DNA from: Branchiostoma floridae
Lineage: Eukaryota > Chordata > Leptocardii > Amphioxiformes > Branchiostomatidae
DNA: 64,000 bases
Assembly (NCBI RefSeq): GCF_000003815.2
Contig: NC_049986.1
Location: forward strand, 21,935,125-21,999,124
Direction of reading: 5' to 3'
The notes under the pieces were generated by a model. That model was not told where the DNA came from and ran no database searches. It worked only from the letters and a program-made list of their open reading frames with translations. The position numbers and the translations under genes are program-made. This document shows positions 21,964 to 32,584 of the stretch, piece after piece (position 1 is the first letter of the stretch; every line of letters starts with the position of its first letter).

Positions 21964-23103
21964 ATGGCGACGTACGCGTCTGTTACCACCTTGACGACGC
22001 GGTCGGCAGACTCCACCATGCCGATGGTCAAGCCTGCCTACATGAAATACAGCGAGGCCATCGGGAGAGAAGATCGGTGGCTCAGTACGAGGGAAATCTG
22101 TGGTGCAGCCGAGAAGATCGCCGGCTACGAGACCATGGAGGGAGCCCAGCTGGTGGGAGGGCTGTGGCGTCTTTACCCAAAGACAAAGGCGGCACGGACA
22201 GCCCTTCTGGCCGAAGGGCTGACGCTGAGAGGGAAAAAGATCCCCCTCTACGACCACAACCCCTACATCGTTGGTGGTCAGGGTGAAAACAACAGGCCCA
22301 CAACACGAGTGACGATCAAGGGGATTCCTTTGTCTGCCGACGATCGCGACATTGTGAAAACCCTTGAGCGCTTCGGCTGCAAACTCAGAAGCGCCGTCAT
22401 GTACGAGAAGGACCGGGACGAGGAGAAGAAGCTGACACGATGGAAGAACGGCAACAGGTTCGTGTTTATTGATATTCCGGCCGAACCTCTGCCTGTCAAG
22501 ACGACCTTTGGAAACTTCCGTGGTACTGTGAAACACCGAGAGCAGTACCACAAGAAACCGGAAGACATGACCTGCGGGAAATGTCTTCTGAAGGGGCACT
22601 ACAGCAAGATCTGCCCCAACGACATCGTCTGCAGGGACTGCGGTATGTCAGGGCACAAGAGAGGCGACCCTGACTGTCAGTACATCACCACCGTGCAGGA
22701 GATCCCTTCACCATCACCTGAAGATGTTATTGAGGAAAGTTTCCGTCTCTACGTGGAACCAGCGGCAACAACATCGCCCAACACTTCCGGCAACAAAGAC
22801 ACTTCCGGAAACAACACTGAGGTCAACCACCGTCTGAGTACTTCCGGGGCACCAGCTGACGAGAATGTCAGCCCGAAGACACCAGCACTGGCGAGGCGGA
22901 AAAGATCCAAGGCCCATGCTCGGCAGCAGAGGGACAGCGAGCGAGACGACGCCCTGACGAGGCTGATGAAGGAGGCGAGGATGCGTGCGGTTCCAGCTAG
23001 CACCCCGAGGAAGAGAGGGCTGAGTACGACCAGCGATTCCAGTCCTCCGGCATCGCAGAAGAAGGCCCGCGGAACACCTGTGGACGGGGACACCACCACC
23101 TGA
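21964..23103 (+). CDS. LINE ORF1 protein, RRM-like plus two CCHC zinc knuckles
   Basis: 379 residues. The role in this LINE type is nucleic-acid binding and packaging of the element RNA (known for the family). An RRM-like segment at about residues 113-190 has VTIKGIP and GNRFVFIDIP strands. It is followed by two zinc knuckles: C204-x2-C207-x4-H212-x4-C217 and C223-x2-C226-x4-H231-x6-C238. The C-terminal third is low-complexity and rich in S, T, R and K, ending in basic patches (RRKRSKAHARQQRD), fitting a disordered tail. The ATG at 21964 has AAG in front and fits the frame. The gene is clearly GC-richer than ORF2 next to it. Confidence 0.9.
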   Translation: MATYASVTTLTTRSADSTMPMVKPAYMKYSEAIGREDRWLSTREICGAAEKIAGYETMEGAQLVGGLWRLYPKTKAARTALLAEGLTLRGKKIPLYDHNPYIVGGQGENNRPTTRVTIKGIPLSADDRDIVKTLERFGCKLRSAVMYEKDRDEEKKLTRWKNGNRFVFIDIPAEPLPVKTTFGNFRGTVKHREQYHKKPEDMTCGKCLLKGHYSKICPNDIVCRDCGMSGHKRGDPDCQYITTVQEIPSPSPEDVIEESFRLYVEPAATTSPNTSGNKDTSGNNTEVNHRLSTSGAPADENVSPKTPALARRKRSKAHARQQRDSERDDALTRLMKEARMRAVPASTPRKRGLSTTSDSSPPASQKKARGTPVDGDTTT

Positions 23104-23284
23104 CCACGCGCGTGAGAAGCACTTCTTTCTACTCGCGGATGACGAACTTGGAAAGGCAACGGACTTATGATTTTGTGGACTTTCGGACTTATGGATTTGA
23201 CGCCCGGACTTTTCTGTACTCTGGTAAGGAGCTTATGTCCAAAGGACAAAAAATGTGCTGACAACTGTATAATATCTTGTGAGT

Positions 23285-26200
23285 ATGGCTGATCTTAATT
23301 GCTTATCTTTAAATGTTAAAGGGATTAGAGATAAGATTAAACGAAAATGTATATTTAAATGGTGCAAAGACCAAAAAGCAGATGTAGTATTTTTACAAGA
23401 AACACATGTAACTTCGGAAGTAGAAACTGCCTTTGATCTAGACTGGGGTGGGAAGGGCTTCCACTCCTGTGGAACCAGTAAAAGTAGAGGAGTTTCCATC
23501 TATTTTGGACCAAAATGTAATGTAGAAAACATAGACGTTTTTGATGATAATGGGGAAGGGAGAAAGATCCTAATTAATTGCCATATAGGAGACCTTGACT
23601 TAACATTAGTTAATATTTATGCCCCAAATAAAGTAACTGATAGAAATTCCTTCTTAACTAACCTTATTAGATGGATAGATGATAATAGACAGCTCAGTAA
23701 TGACACTACTAGAGATATAATTGCAGGGGGTGATTATAATGCAGTGTACCATAGTGATAAAGATAAAAAGGGAGGGACAATGACTAATGTAGAACAGTCT
23801 TCAGTAGTTTTAAGAAAGTTTTGTTCATCCCTAAACCTTTGTGATATTTGGCGGGAAAAAAAAAAACAGCTTAGACAGTATACCTACAGGGATAACTTCC
23901 ATAAGGTTTCATGTAGATTAGATTATTGGTTCATTTCAAAATCCATAATCAGTTCAGTCAGAAAGTGTGATATTAGACCTAGTGTAAAAACAGACCATAA
24001 TGCAATTTTTCTTAAACTATATAACACAGCAAAAGATAGAGGCCCCAACTATTGGAAACTAAACACTGAAATACTTAAAGAGGAAGAGTATTGTAATGAG
24101 ATTAAAGAACTGATTCAAAACACAATAACAAAGGAGTCTGAATTACCCTCTGGTTTACTTTTGGAATTATGCTATGTAAGAATTAGAGAATTCTCCATTT
24201 CTCACTGTAAGAAGAGAGCTGTTAAAAGTAGACAAGAGGAAAATGATTTAGTAACCAAAATAAAAACACTAACTGAAATTCTAGAAAATTCTGAAAGTGA
24301 GGCAGATTATTCATTAACTAGGGATAAACTAGTAAGGGCAAAATTACAGCTAGACAAATTATATGAAACAAGGGCAAAAGGAGCCTACATAAGGTCTAGA
24401 GCCAAATGGATTAAAGAGGGGGAAAAATGCTCTAAATTTTTTCTCAATCTAGAAAGGAAAAACATAACTAAATCCAACATAGATATGCTAAAACAGGGAG
24501 ACAGGGACATTTTTGATCAACATGAAATTCTAGCAGAAGCTGTAAACTTCTATAAGGACCTATATAGTCAGGATAATATTAATCCAGATAATGTTGAAGA
24601 ATATTTGTCAGATATAACATTAGATAATACACTTAATGATGATGAGAAAAATGAATTAGATAAACCAATAACCTTAGAAGAATGTGAGCAAGCTTTAAAT
24701 GGAATGAAAAATAATAAAGCCCCTGGGCCTAATGGACTTCCTTCTGAGTTCTTTAAACATTTTTGGAGTAGCTTAGGGCCCCTGGTACACAAATCATTTT
24801 TAGAGGGTTATCAAAACAAAAGATTGACTTACTCGCAAAGAACAGCACTCCTAAAACTATTACATAAGAAAAATGAATTGTACCTTTTGAAGAATTGGAG
24901 ACCCATAAGCCTACTTAACTGTGACTACAAAATTATAGCCTTTACCATAGCTAATAGAGTTAAAAAGGTACTTCCAAAACTTATTAACCAAAGTCAAACA
25001 GCATATATTAAAGGGCGTTTCATTGGACAAAATATCAGAATAATAAATGACATAATTTTCTATTCTAAACACGAAAGAAAGACTGGAGCTCTATTGTTCT
25101 TGGATTTTGAAAAAGCCTTTGACTCTGTAAATAGAGACTTCATGTACAAAACTCTACACAAATTTAACTTTGGCCCTGCATTTATAGAATGGATAAAAAT
25201 ACTATACACAGATACTTGCTGTAATATATTAAATAACGGCTGGATATCAGAGCCTATTGAATTAAACCGAGGTATAAGGCAGGGGTGCCCATTATCTTGT
25301 CTGCTGTTTATACTTGTGACAGAAATTATGGCCACTAAGATTAGAACCTCTAAAGATATAAAGGGAATCTTAGTTCCACATAATGAGGGTAGTGAGGAAA
25401 TTAAAATAAGCCAGGTAGCTGATGACACAACATTAATTTTAGCAGATGAAAATTCAATACTAAATGCAGTGGAGGTTATAACAGAATTCAGTAAGGTAGC
25501 AGGAACTAAACTTAATAAATCTAAAACCCAAGCTATGTGGATTGGTGTATGGGAGAAAAGTGATAAAAGAATCTTAGACTTAGATTGGACAAAAGAACCC
25601 ATTAAAGCACTTGGTGTTTACTTTGGCCATAACCCAAGTGTATGTGAACTCCTAAATTGGGAAAAGAAAATAGAGAAGCTAAAGAACACACTTAACTTGT
25701 GGAAAAGTAGAAAACTAACCCTATATGGTAAAGTAGTAGTCATTAAACAACTTGCATTGGCCCAACTAATTTACAACTTCATGAATATAGATACCCCAGA
25801 ATGGGCAATAAGGAAGATAGAAAGGACATTATGGAACTATCTTTGGGATAATAAACAGGATAAAATTTCTAGAAACTGTATAATTGGAGACTACTGTGAA
25901 GGTGGAATAAAAATGGTTAATGTTAGATGTCAGATTCAGGGTCTATTGGCTTCATGGGTCAGAAGACTTTGTAATGGACCTATGGCCCAGTGGAAATCAA
26001 TCCCCAACTTTTATCTTAAATATTATGGTGATGACAATTTGATTTTCAAAATGAATTTCCTAACTAAAGAACATTGTCCAGAAATCCCCAAAATACCTAA
26101 CTTCTATAAAGCTGTTGTCCTTGCTTGGCATAAAGCAGGAGGGGGGATAACTAAACAACCTCAGACATTAGAGGAAATACTGAATGAAGTAATTTGGGGT

Positions 26201-27091
26201 AATCAGAACATCACTTTGAAGAGAAAAACATTATTTTATAGAAACTGGATAAAGGAAGGCCTAATTCAGATTAAAGATATTTTTCCTGGTGGTAGTTTTA
26301 TATTAGCAAGGACACTATTGGAAAAATTAAACGATACCAAAAACTTTTTGGCTGAGCACAATAACCTTCTTAATGCGATACCAAAAGAATGGAAAACAAA
26401 ATTAGCTCTGCACTCTAACCAAGTAAATAAACTAGAATCCCAACCAACACAAATTGGATTGCTTCAAGATAAATTTATACCACTAGAGAAGGCTATATCT
26501 AGAACTGTATACAACCATTTAAATAAGCAGATATTTACAGAGAGAAAGAGTATTGATAGCTTAGGGGAATTGCTACATGTTATTGTATTGAATAAACAGC
26601 TAATATGGAAAGGGCTAACTGTAGACATTAAAGAAAACAAGCTAAGAGAATTTAACTTTAAGTTGTTACACCAAATCTTGCCTTGTAAATACAAATTGAA
26701 TAAATGGAAAATAAAGGATCAGACAGGTAAAGTATACAGTCCAACTTGTGGGATATGTAATGTAGAGGAAAACTATGTACACATGTTTGTGGAATGTAAA
26801 CGACTGAAACATTTCTGGCAGAAGATAGAGGACTTTTTATTTCATAAGGGGGTTAGGGTAAAAATTACCAAGTCAACTATTTTTCTAGGTTATGAATATA
26901 GGTCAAAGGTCAGCCATTTTGTAAACAAAGTGGTGACTTTAGCAAAATTTGCTATTTTCAAATCGTGGGTTCAAGATAAAGATAGCGAGGTGAAATTATT
27001 GAAAGATGACATTTTCAAGATGTTTCTCTGGGATTTTTGGAATGACACACATATTTGGCATTGTATCCATTCAAGGTACGAATGTTCTTGA
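23285..27091 (+). CDS. LINE ORF2 protein, endonuclease and reverse transcriptase
   Basis: 1268 residues from the ATG at 23285; the frame opens two codons earlier with GTG. The N-terminal APE-type endonuclease carries QET (E39), NIYAPN (Y112), GGDYN (D150, N152), CRLDYW (D213) and TDH (D237-H238). The central reverse transcriptase has NKAPGPNGLPSEF, WRPISLLN, LLFLDFEKAFD (D607), GIRQGCPLS and the catalytic box VADD at 711-714, where most relatives have Y or F first. A C-terminal CCHC motif is C1155-x2-C1158-x7-H1166-x4-C1171. The function is target-primed reverse transcription: nicking, then cDNA synthesis from the LINE RNA. All catalytic acids are present and there is no stop or frameshift. 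The spacer to ORF1 is 181 bases and the reading frame differs. Confidence 0.94.
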   Translation: MADLNCLSLNVKGIRDKIKRKCIFKWCKDQKADVVFLQETHVTSEVETAFDLDWGGKGFHSCGTSKSRGVSIYFGPKCNVENIDVFDDNGEGRKILINCHIGDLDLTLVNIYAPNKVTDRNSFLTNLIRWIDDNRQLSNDTTRDIIAGGDYNAVYHSDKDKKGGTMTNVEQSSVVLRKFCSSLNLCDIWREKKKQLRQYTYRDNFHKVSCRLDYWFISKSIISSVRKCDIRPSVKTDHNAIFLKLYNTAKDRGPNYWKLNTEILKEEEYCNEIKELIQNTITKESELPSGLLLELCYVRIREFSISHCKKRAVKSRQEENDLVTKIKTLTEILENSESEADYSLTRDKLVRAKLQLDKLYETRAKGAYIRSRAKWIKEGEKCSKFFLNLERKNITKSNIDMLKQGDRDIFDQHEILAEAVNFYKDLYSQDNINPDNVEEYLSDITLDNTLNDDEKNELDKPITLEECEQALNGMKNNKAPGPNGLPSEFFKHFWSSLGPLVHKSFLEGYQNKRLTYSQRTALLKLLHKKNELYLLKNWRPISLLNCDYKIIAFTIANRVKKVLPKLINQSQTAYIKGRFIGQNIRIINDIIFYSKHERKTGALLFLDFEKAFDSVNRDFMYKTLHKFNFGPAFIEWIKILYTDTCCNILNNGWISEPIELNRGIRQGCPLSCLLFILVTEIMATKIRTSKDIKGILVPHNEGSEEIKISQVADDTTLILADENSILNAVEVITEFSKVAGTKLNKSKTQAMWIGVWEKSDKRILDLDWTKEPIKALGVYFGHNPSVCELLNWEKKIEKLKNTLNLWKSRKLTLYGKVVVIKQLALAQLIYNFMNIDTPEWAIRKIERTLWNYLWDNKQDKISRNCIIGDYCEGGIKMVNVRCQIQGLLASWVRRLCNGPMAQWKSIPNFYLKYYGDDNLIFKMNFLTKEHCPEIPKIPNFYKAVVLAWHKAGGGITKQPQTLEEILNEVIWGNQNITLKRKTLFYRNWIKEGLIQIKDIFPGGSFILARTLLEKLNDTKNFLAEHNNLLNAIPKEWKTKLALHSNQVNKLESQPTQIGLLQDKFIPLEKAISRTVYNHLNKQIFTERKSIDSLGELLHVIVLNKQLIWKGLTVDIKENKLREFNFKLLHQILPCKYKLNKWKIKDQTGKVYSPTCGICNVEENYVHMFVECKRLKHFWQKIEDFLFHKGVRVKITKSTIFLGYEYRSKVSHFVNKVVTLAKFAIFKSWVQDKDSEVKLLKDDIFKMFLWDFWNDTHIWHCIHSRYECS

Positions 27092-28140
27092 CTGTTGATG
27101 ATGCTCTGTGAATTTGTGCTCTCCACTTGTCATTGCTGTGACAGCCATTAGTCCAAAAGTAAATTATGTGATGTAACAGAATGTTTCTGTTTTTGTAACC
27201 TGATGTTGTCTTGATGTTTATATTGCACAGTAGTACAGATCACTGTTTAGCTAAGATTGCTTATGCCTGTCATTTTTTTTTCTCAATTCTGGATGAGTGA
27301 TGACTACTTTCTTCTTGTTTGCTCTATTGCTTTGTAAAGTTGATCATGTCTTTTTGTGTAAACCTGCTTATGCAGCTTCTTTTTGTAAATTGTAATGTTT
27401 GTTTTTTGGAAATTGTATGCTTGCTGTAACTAGTGTAAGACTGTTTTGTATCCTACTTATTTGTGTAATTTTTGTCTTTAATACTGATGTGATGATCATG
27501 TTTGTGTATTTTTTTTATGTTTTCAGCTTTTGACGTTTGCTTCTTGTGTTTATTGTTCTAATGTTAAGGTTTTTTTTTGTAAGCCTAATGTTGTATTTGT
27601 AAACATTGCAATGTTTGTGTGAGTTTGTTAGTGCTAAGATAGTGGTATACTTGATATGTTTATATTTGTGATTCCTTTTGAATCTTCAGATTTTTTTTTA
27701 ATGCAAATGGAATGTTTGAGTAATATTCATGTAAATTTGTGATATGTGTAAAATTGAAACCAGGGAAGGAAAACCCTGCACAGAAACCCAGGGATGACAC
27801 CCCTGCACAGAAGTCCTAGGGAAGAAACCCTAGCACAAAAAATCCAGGGGGGATAAAACACCCCTGTAAAAAAAGTCCTAGGGAGCAAACCCTAGCCAAA
27901 AAAAGCCAGTGGGAATGGCCCCTGCAACAATATGTAAATGTGTTATAGTATGATAGTATTGCATATGTCTAGATGACTGAGTAAAGGTAGACTAGTGTGT
28001 AAAATGGTAAGGTAATGCTAGTTCAAATATTCTATAATGATCGACTTTAGTTCTGTATATTTAGTCGTATGTTCTATAGTGATTAAGTGATTATGTTTGA
28101 ATGTTCTGTACTTTAGATTTATGACTTGTGAATAAAAAGT
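27092..28140 (+). other. LINE 3' UTR
   Basis: Non-coding, T/G-rich (many TTTGT words), with the stem-loop array at 27766-27925 and AATAAA at 28131. Confidence 0.8.
27766..27925 (+). repeat. Six tandem stem-loop units in LINE 3' UTR
   Basis: Each unit of about 26-32 bases has a CCAGGG or CCTAGGG arm, a short A/G-rich loop and a complementary CCCTG or CCCTAG arm, spaced by CACAGAAA/AAAAA. Six can be counted between 27766 and 27925. This is a candidate recognition or stability structure in the RNA. Confidence 0.75.
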
Positions 28141-28158
28141 GAAAAAAAAAAAAAAAAA

Positions 28159-28173
28159 AGAAATGTGGACCTT
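28159..28173 (+). repeat. Target site duplication, right, of full-length LINE
   Basis: AGAAATGTGGACCTT directly after the A tail, then AGGATAGTTCC, which continues the empty-site sequence seen at 41272 and 56460. Confidence 0.9.
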
Positions 28174-28257
28174 AGGATAGTTCCTTGAAGGAAGTCATTA
28201 CAGACGCCAAATGGTCGTAGTCTAAGCCATAATAAAGATGCAGAAACCATAGTCTAC

Positions 28258-28458
28258 CGAGATACGCCGATGCTTCAAATTACTGCAGGGTATTTTCACC
28301 TAGACACTGGTCCTCACGGCTTCAGGGTCAGTACTGGCAGAAACAGAGCTATCAAGACGAGTTCAACAGTATATACTACTGAGTGAATAAAACCGATTCG
28401 GTGGGTTTATTCATTGGGAAACAAAGGAAAACACCACGTCACATGTGTTGATTTGCAT
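28258..28458 (-). promoter_or_regulatory. Orphan promoter and first exon (ghost unit 1)
   Basis: Octamer ATGCAAAT at 28451-28458, a degraded palindrome AACCGATT at 28391-28398, GTATATACT in place of the TATA box, and a weak donor (CTCG|GTAGAC) at 28258. No zinc-finger exon lies between here and the distal block of unit B at 21380 once the LINE is removed. The coding exon of this unit has been deleted. Confidence 0.7.
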
Positions 28459-28877
28459 AACGGTAAACCAGACAACAAGACATAGCTGTTCGATCGATAA
28501 GGCGTTCAGTCGGCTTTAAAATCTTCTTGATCTTGTCGCGTTCGAAAATGGTGGGCAAGCCGAATGAAAGTTCGGAATTTCCGGTGCTGAAAGATCAACG
28601 TTTACACACCTGATTATCCCTGTGAAACTGTAATGGCCGACTTCAACATAGTGACTTATCAGGGATGTTGCCAACTGTACTGCTTATTTACCCGACTAAC
28701 CCCTCTGACGTGTCATATATCTATTTTGCCAATATATGTCAATACTATTTTTCCAAGCATATGCATGTGTATGTGAGTTACATGTGCTGATTTGGATACG
28801 AGAAAGCAGATATTCTATGGAAAAGGGACAACTTGTCAACAACGGCACAAAGGGTTAACAGCAATATCGTGTTGTAG
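28459..28877. other. Region upstream of ghost unit 1
   Basis: Contains the distal block at about 28566-28612 (TTTCCGGTGCTGAAAGATCA) and otherwise AT-rich sequence without genes. Confidence 0.5.
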
Positions 28878-29586
28878 TTTATTAACAACAATGGATTATT
28901 TGAATTCTACAAACTCTAGCACACTACAATGAACTTGTTAATGGCAAATGTAACATTGGTGACTCAACTGACATGATCCAACTGATACCACATGTTTAAT
29001 ATAACGTGACAATTAGCAAATGAAGCGAAGAAAACACAGATATAACTAATATAATATAAGCGGTAAATTATTTCAATGGACGGTGTCTAAACATCTGAAA
29101 CAGTCGCATTTCCACACTACTTCTGGTCCATCAACGGAATATGGAGCATGCAACAACACAGCAGAGAGGGCTGCACTATGAAGTTAGCGTTCTTTATTAC
29201 AACCGATCGCTAATGATGATAAAGTCGTATAGAAAGAATACATGTACAGCCGATTGCTTAACAGTGCATCAGAGGTCACATCGAGAAGGAAAGTATACAA
29301 TTGAATGCATGATCTTTCTTATTAACACAGCCAGCATTTTGTTTGTTTGTTCGTTTATTTATTCGCACACAAGTATTACATTAAAACACAAAACAAAAAC
29401 AATGGATAAAACAGGTGCAGGAGGAGGGAAAAAGCTTGTGAAGCTTATACTTAGCCCTCCTCCTTTAAAATTTTAATAGAACAAACTCGTTTTAGGACTT
29501 TAAAGTGAGCTTTCCCAGTAAGAAAACCGGCATTTAGAACAAACTCGTCTTTTTGAATTTCTTACATGAACCATATGATGTGATCC
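28878..29586 (-). other. 3' UTR of gene C with AATAAA
   Basis: Minus-strand AATAAA at 28878-28883. The intervening 29330-29400 stretch has GTTTGTTTGTTCG-type low complexity. No coding signal; the 111-codon plus frame at 29141 has no homology I can see. Confidence 0.5.
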
Positions 29587-30156
29587 TTACATATTCACTG
29601 ACAGGTTTTCGTCGCTATGAGTTCGCATGTGGACACGAAGAGTACTCGCCTGACGAAAGCGTTTGTCGCATTTTTCACACATGTAAGGTCTCTCACCAGT
29701 GTGAGTCCGCATGTGTTCTCGCAGACCGTGCAATCGACTGCACTGTTTGCCACAATCCTCACAACTGTACGGTCTCTCACCGGTGTGAGTGTTCATGTGT
29801 ATCTTCAGACAGTTTTGTTGCCTAAACTGCTTGCCACATTTATCACACATGTAAGGTTTTTCCCCTGTGTGGATCCGCATGTGAATATTCAGCCTGGATG
29901 CAGACATAAACCCTTTGAGACAAATACCACAGGCATGTGGGTTGTCACCAGTGTGAGACCTCAAGTTTATCAGTTGAGTACATCGCTTTCCGCATTCACC
30001 ACACTGGTATGGCATCTCTCCAGTGTGAGCTCGCAAGTGTCGGCTGAGTTTACTTTTGCAGCTAAACACCTTGTCACAGACACTACACTTGTGGGTACGG
30101 GTAGCATCTCTTTCGTGCCCATTTTCTCCCAAAAGAGGTGCTGCTCTGCTCGCCAT
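29587..30156 (-). CDS. C2H2 zinc-finger protein C, 6 fingers, divergent member
   Basis: 189 residues from ATG 30156, just inside acceptor ATTCCTACAG|GATCC (exon from 30182). The leader MASRAAPLLGENGHERDATR is clearly different from its paralogs. Finger 1 is SVCDKVFSCKSKL. Finger 2 (CGECGKRCTQLINLRSH) runs straight into TGDNP, so its last histidine was removed by a short in-frame deletion. Four more fingers follow (GFMSASRL, QFRQQNCL, QCSRLHGL, RFRQASTL), and the protein ends SDENLSVNM. The C-terminal finger is intact and in frame, unlike in several neighbours. Its promoter at 31664-31868 is complete, so it is probably expressed. It is the oldest or fastest-changing copy in the array. Confidence 0.9.
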   Translation of the reverse strand: MASRAAPLLGENGHERDATRTHKCSVCDKVFSCKSKLSRHLRAHTGEMPYQCGECGKRCTQLINLRSHTGDNPHACGICLKGFMSASRLNIHMRIHTGEKPYMCDKCGKQFRQQNCLKIHMNTHTGERPYSCEDCGKQCSRLHGLREHMRTHTGERPYMCEKCDKRFRQASTLRVHMRTHSDENLSVNM

Positions 30157-30182
30157 GTTGATCCAGATCGGTCCTCAGGATC

Positions 30183-31663
30183 CTGTAGGAATAATCAAAA
30201 TCCCATTGTTAATTGAATCCCACTATTTTCCCAGACAATGGACCCTTCCAGCAGAAAACCATATCGAACAAATAGAATCCACTATTCTATTTCGAATACT
30301 CGGTCACAAACAGCCCTAGTGGGGCAGGAATGGCCAAAGAAAAATGCTATGCCTTTTTTTTTTGTTGAAGACTACAGCCGCTGAGTATAGTTGTTTTGGG
30401 AAGGGTAGGCGCTACATGGCATTGCTTTGTTCCTGGGAAGGATGCACATGTAAAGCAGTGTGCGTAGAAGAGACGGGACTCTGCACTAGCGGACTTAGTA
30501 GTAGGGTCTTATATTTGGCAGGTGGTACAAGCTCCTTCTTCGTGAATGACCGAGCTGCTTTCTTCTTATTTTTTTCCTCCTAATCATGTATGCACACGCT
30601 ATGCATGAAACAAACGTGGTAGAAGACCTATCACACAATTATATACGTACCCATCTTTACGCCTGCATCGACCGCATGTCAGAAACCGGGCAATCTTGCC
30701 CACCAACAAGGTAATATCATGGAGCGCCTCCCGCTTCCGCTTTGACTGAAATTATATATCGCCCTTCTCAACAAAAACTTGAATTCCTTCCCGCGCCTGA
30801 TGGCGCATAGGGCGGCACCCAACTCCGTTTCAGTAGCGCTGGGCTACACAACTTTATGCAGTCACTACAGCAGGAGGCTAGTCCACTGGTAGTGGCGTGT
30901 GTTCAACTTCCATACTCTTTCCCGAATGCTGAGTGCTAAGCAGAGAAAGCAGCATGTACCATTTTCAAAGTCTTTGGTATGACTGGGCTGGGGATCAAAC
31001 TCACGACCTACCGAATGCAAGGCGAACACTCAACCCACTCGGCCATTGCACCGGCAAATATCGCCCTTACCGCAACTATACACGCCCCTCATTAAACGAC
31101 TGTACCCAGTGCATGTAGCCTCCCACAAAGAATGTATGGCATTTATCTTTCGCCCGTTCTCAGAGGATTTCAGGGCCCAAAAAGCTAAACCAAAGTCAGT
31201 CGGTATCCTCAGCTTTCTAGCGACGACGGCCATGTTTTTGCAACTCGCGACGTTTTTGACCGACCGGGTTTTGAAATAGTACCCGAGATCGAACATGGGG
31301 CGGGGCTTATGGTGTTCGTCTGGAAGGCTAGGGTCCATTTTACCTTCAAGTTATTATCCTGGTAGAATCAAAGATTGTTTTGGTAGAATTCCAAAACAAT
31401 CCGATCCGCGGCAGGACTGGGACCGAGGGGCTTTTCATCACCCGGTCCGGATCCAGCTGTATCGAATGTTATCGCGGCCCAGGTATGACATAAATACCTG
31501 AAAATAGATTGTTTACCTTCGGACTGTAGAATGTTAACCTTCGTTGTAACAAGATCTACATGCTCTCAGATGCTTATTTCGAGTTGCTATTATGCCTCGA
31601 TTTACATTGGTCATATGGTCATATTATATAATAAATCTTAAATTAAGTACAAAGTGTACTTAC
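30183..31663 (-). other. Intron 1 of gene C
   Basis: Runs from donor at 31664/31663 to acceptor at 30183/30182. It is about 1.5 kb and includes a tRNA-derived SINE. The remaining sequence shows no coding exons. Confidence 0.6.
30850..31055 (-). mobile_element. tRNA-derived SINE (Ser/Leu-type head)
   Basis: On the minus strand the head reads GCCGGTGCAATGGCCGAGTG, with A box TGGCCGAGTGGGT and B box GAGTTTGATCC spaced as in class II tRNAs. The unrelated body then runs to a TAGTGACTGCATAAAG end near 30850. It is same-sense with gene C, in its intron. Confidence 0.75.
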
Positions 31664-31868
31664 CGAGATACACTGATGTTCTTACGTACCGTGACAGGAT
31701 GCTTTCAGAGAGACACAATCCTCAGGGCTTCAGGGTCGATCAAGACTGAAGCAGAGCTGATAATGGGGGGTTTATATAGTGACTGAATGGGTGAATAAAA
31801 CCGGTTCCGTGGGATGTATTTCATTACAAAACAAAAGCAAATACACTGTAAGATGCGCTGATTTGCAT
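31664..31868 (-). promoter_or_regulatory. Promoter and first exon of gene C
   Basis: Octamer ATGCAAAT at 31861-31868, AACCGGTT at 31799-31806, TATATAAA at 31771-31778, and first exon ending CTCG|GTAAGT at 31664. All four elements are intact. Confidence 0.8.
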
Positions 31869-32127
31869 AAGGAGATATCAGACAACAACTACAGAACAAC
31901 CTGAATGATTTGAAGACCTAAATAATGTGAGGATATTTGGCATGTAACAGATTAGGATTTTTCTTCTAGCATCATTCTATCTTCATAGATTATCGAGCCT
32001 CACTCGATCGGCATGAAGCAATCGACACCAGGCTCTGTCATAATAGTGGGAACATACCTCCGTTTTCAAGCATTCGGAGGGTGTTGTATCCAACTTTCGT
32101 CAGTATCTAACTTTCGTAATATGCCGA

Positions 32128-32215
32128 ATCCTGGATATCCAGGAATCGTCCTAAGCAGAAGGACGATTCCTGGATATCCAGAAATCGTCGCAAACAGGAC
32201 GTTTCCTGGATAGAC
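32128..32215. repeat. Minisatellite with CTGGATATCCAG-like core, short array
   Basis: Two core copies, TCCTGGATATCCAGGAATCG and TTCCTGGATATCCAGAAATC, about 40 bases apart, followed by a partial TTTCCTGGATAGACG. Same family as the longer array at 32585. Confidence 0.8.
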
Positions 32216-32584
32216 GACGGTGTTTATCCAGAACGTGTACGTGGGGGTGGAGCTTCCTGTTTTCGAGGGAGGAGACTATGCGGAGGGCGGGGGCATGTTG
32301 TTTTCGTCAGAAAGCCGCCATCTTTGTATCTCCCCGCAAGAAGATCGTGTAGTTTATTCTGCTGATCCTGGTGTTACAGAACTTAAACGAATGTTGATAA
32401 TGATACTTTGATGTTAACATGTTACTTACGTATCAGGCCCAAAATGCTTTTTGCGTAATGAATTAACAAATGGCAGTCAAGATGGGATAAAGTTACTGTT
32501 GTTTTCCGTATAGCGACACATTCACGGTAACGTGTTAATAGCATCCAGATGGCGTCTCTTTCTCACACAAGGCCTGGTCCACAT

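Larger units (their letters stand above)
21727..28159 (+). mobile_element. Full-length L1/Tx1-type LINE retrotransposon
   Basis: About 6.4 kb with a 237-base 5' UTR, ORF1, a short spacer, ORF2, a 1 kb 3' UTR with a stem-loop array, an AATAAA at 28131-28136 and an 18-base A tail. The 15-base flanking duplication is perfect and both ORFs are uninterrupted, so the insertion is young and possibly competent. It lies in the intron-type remnant of a zinc-finger unit, oriented opposite to the array. Clade assignment rests on the L1-like endonuclease, RT and C-terminal CCHC, and on the RRM-plus-zinc-knuckle ORF1. Confidence 0.93.

Noticed and set aside
21907-22599. Minus-strand frame of 230 codons opposite LINE ORF1, and 22749-23264
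   Set aside because: They are shadows of the GC-rich ORF1 coding sequence, without domain content.
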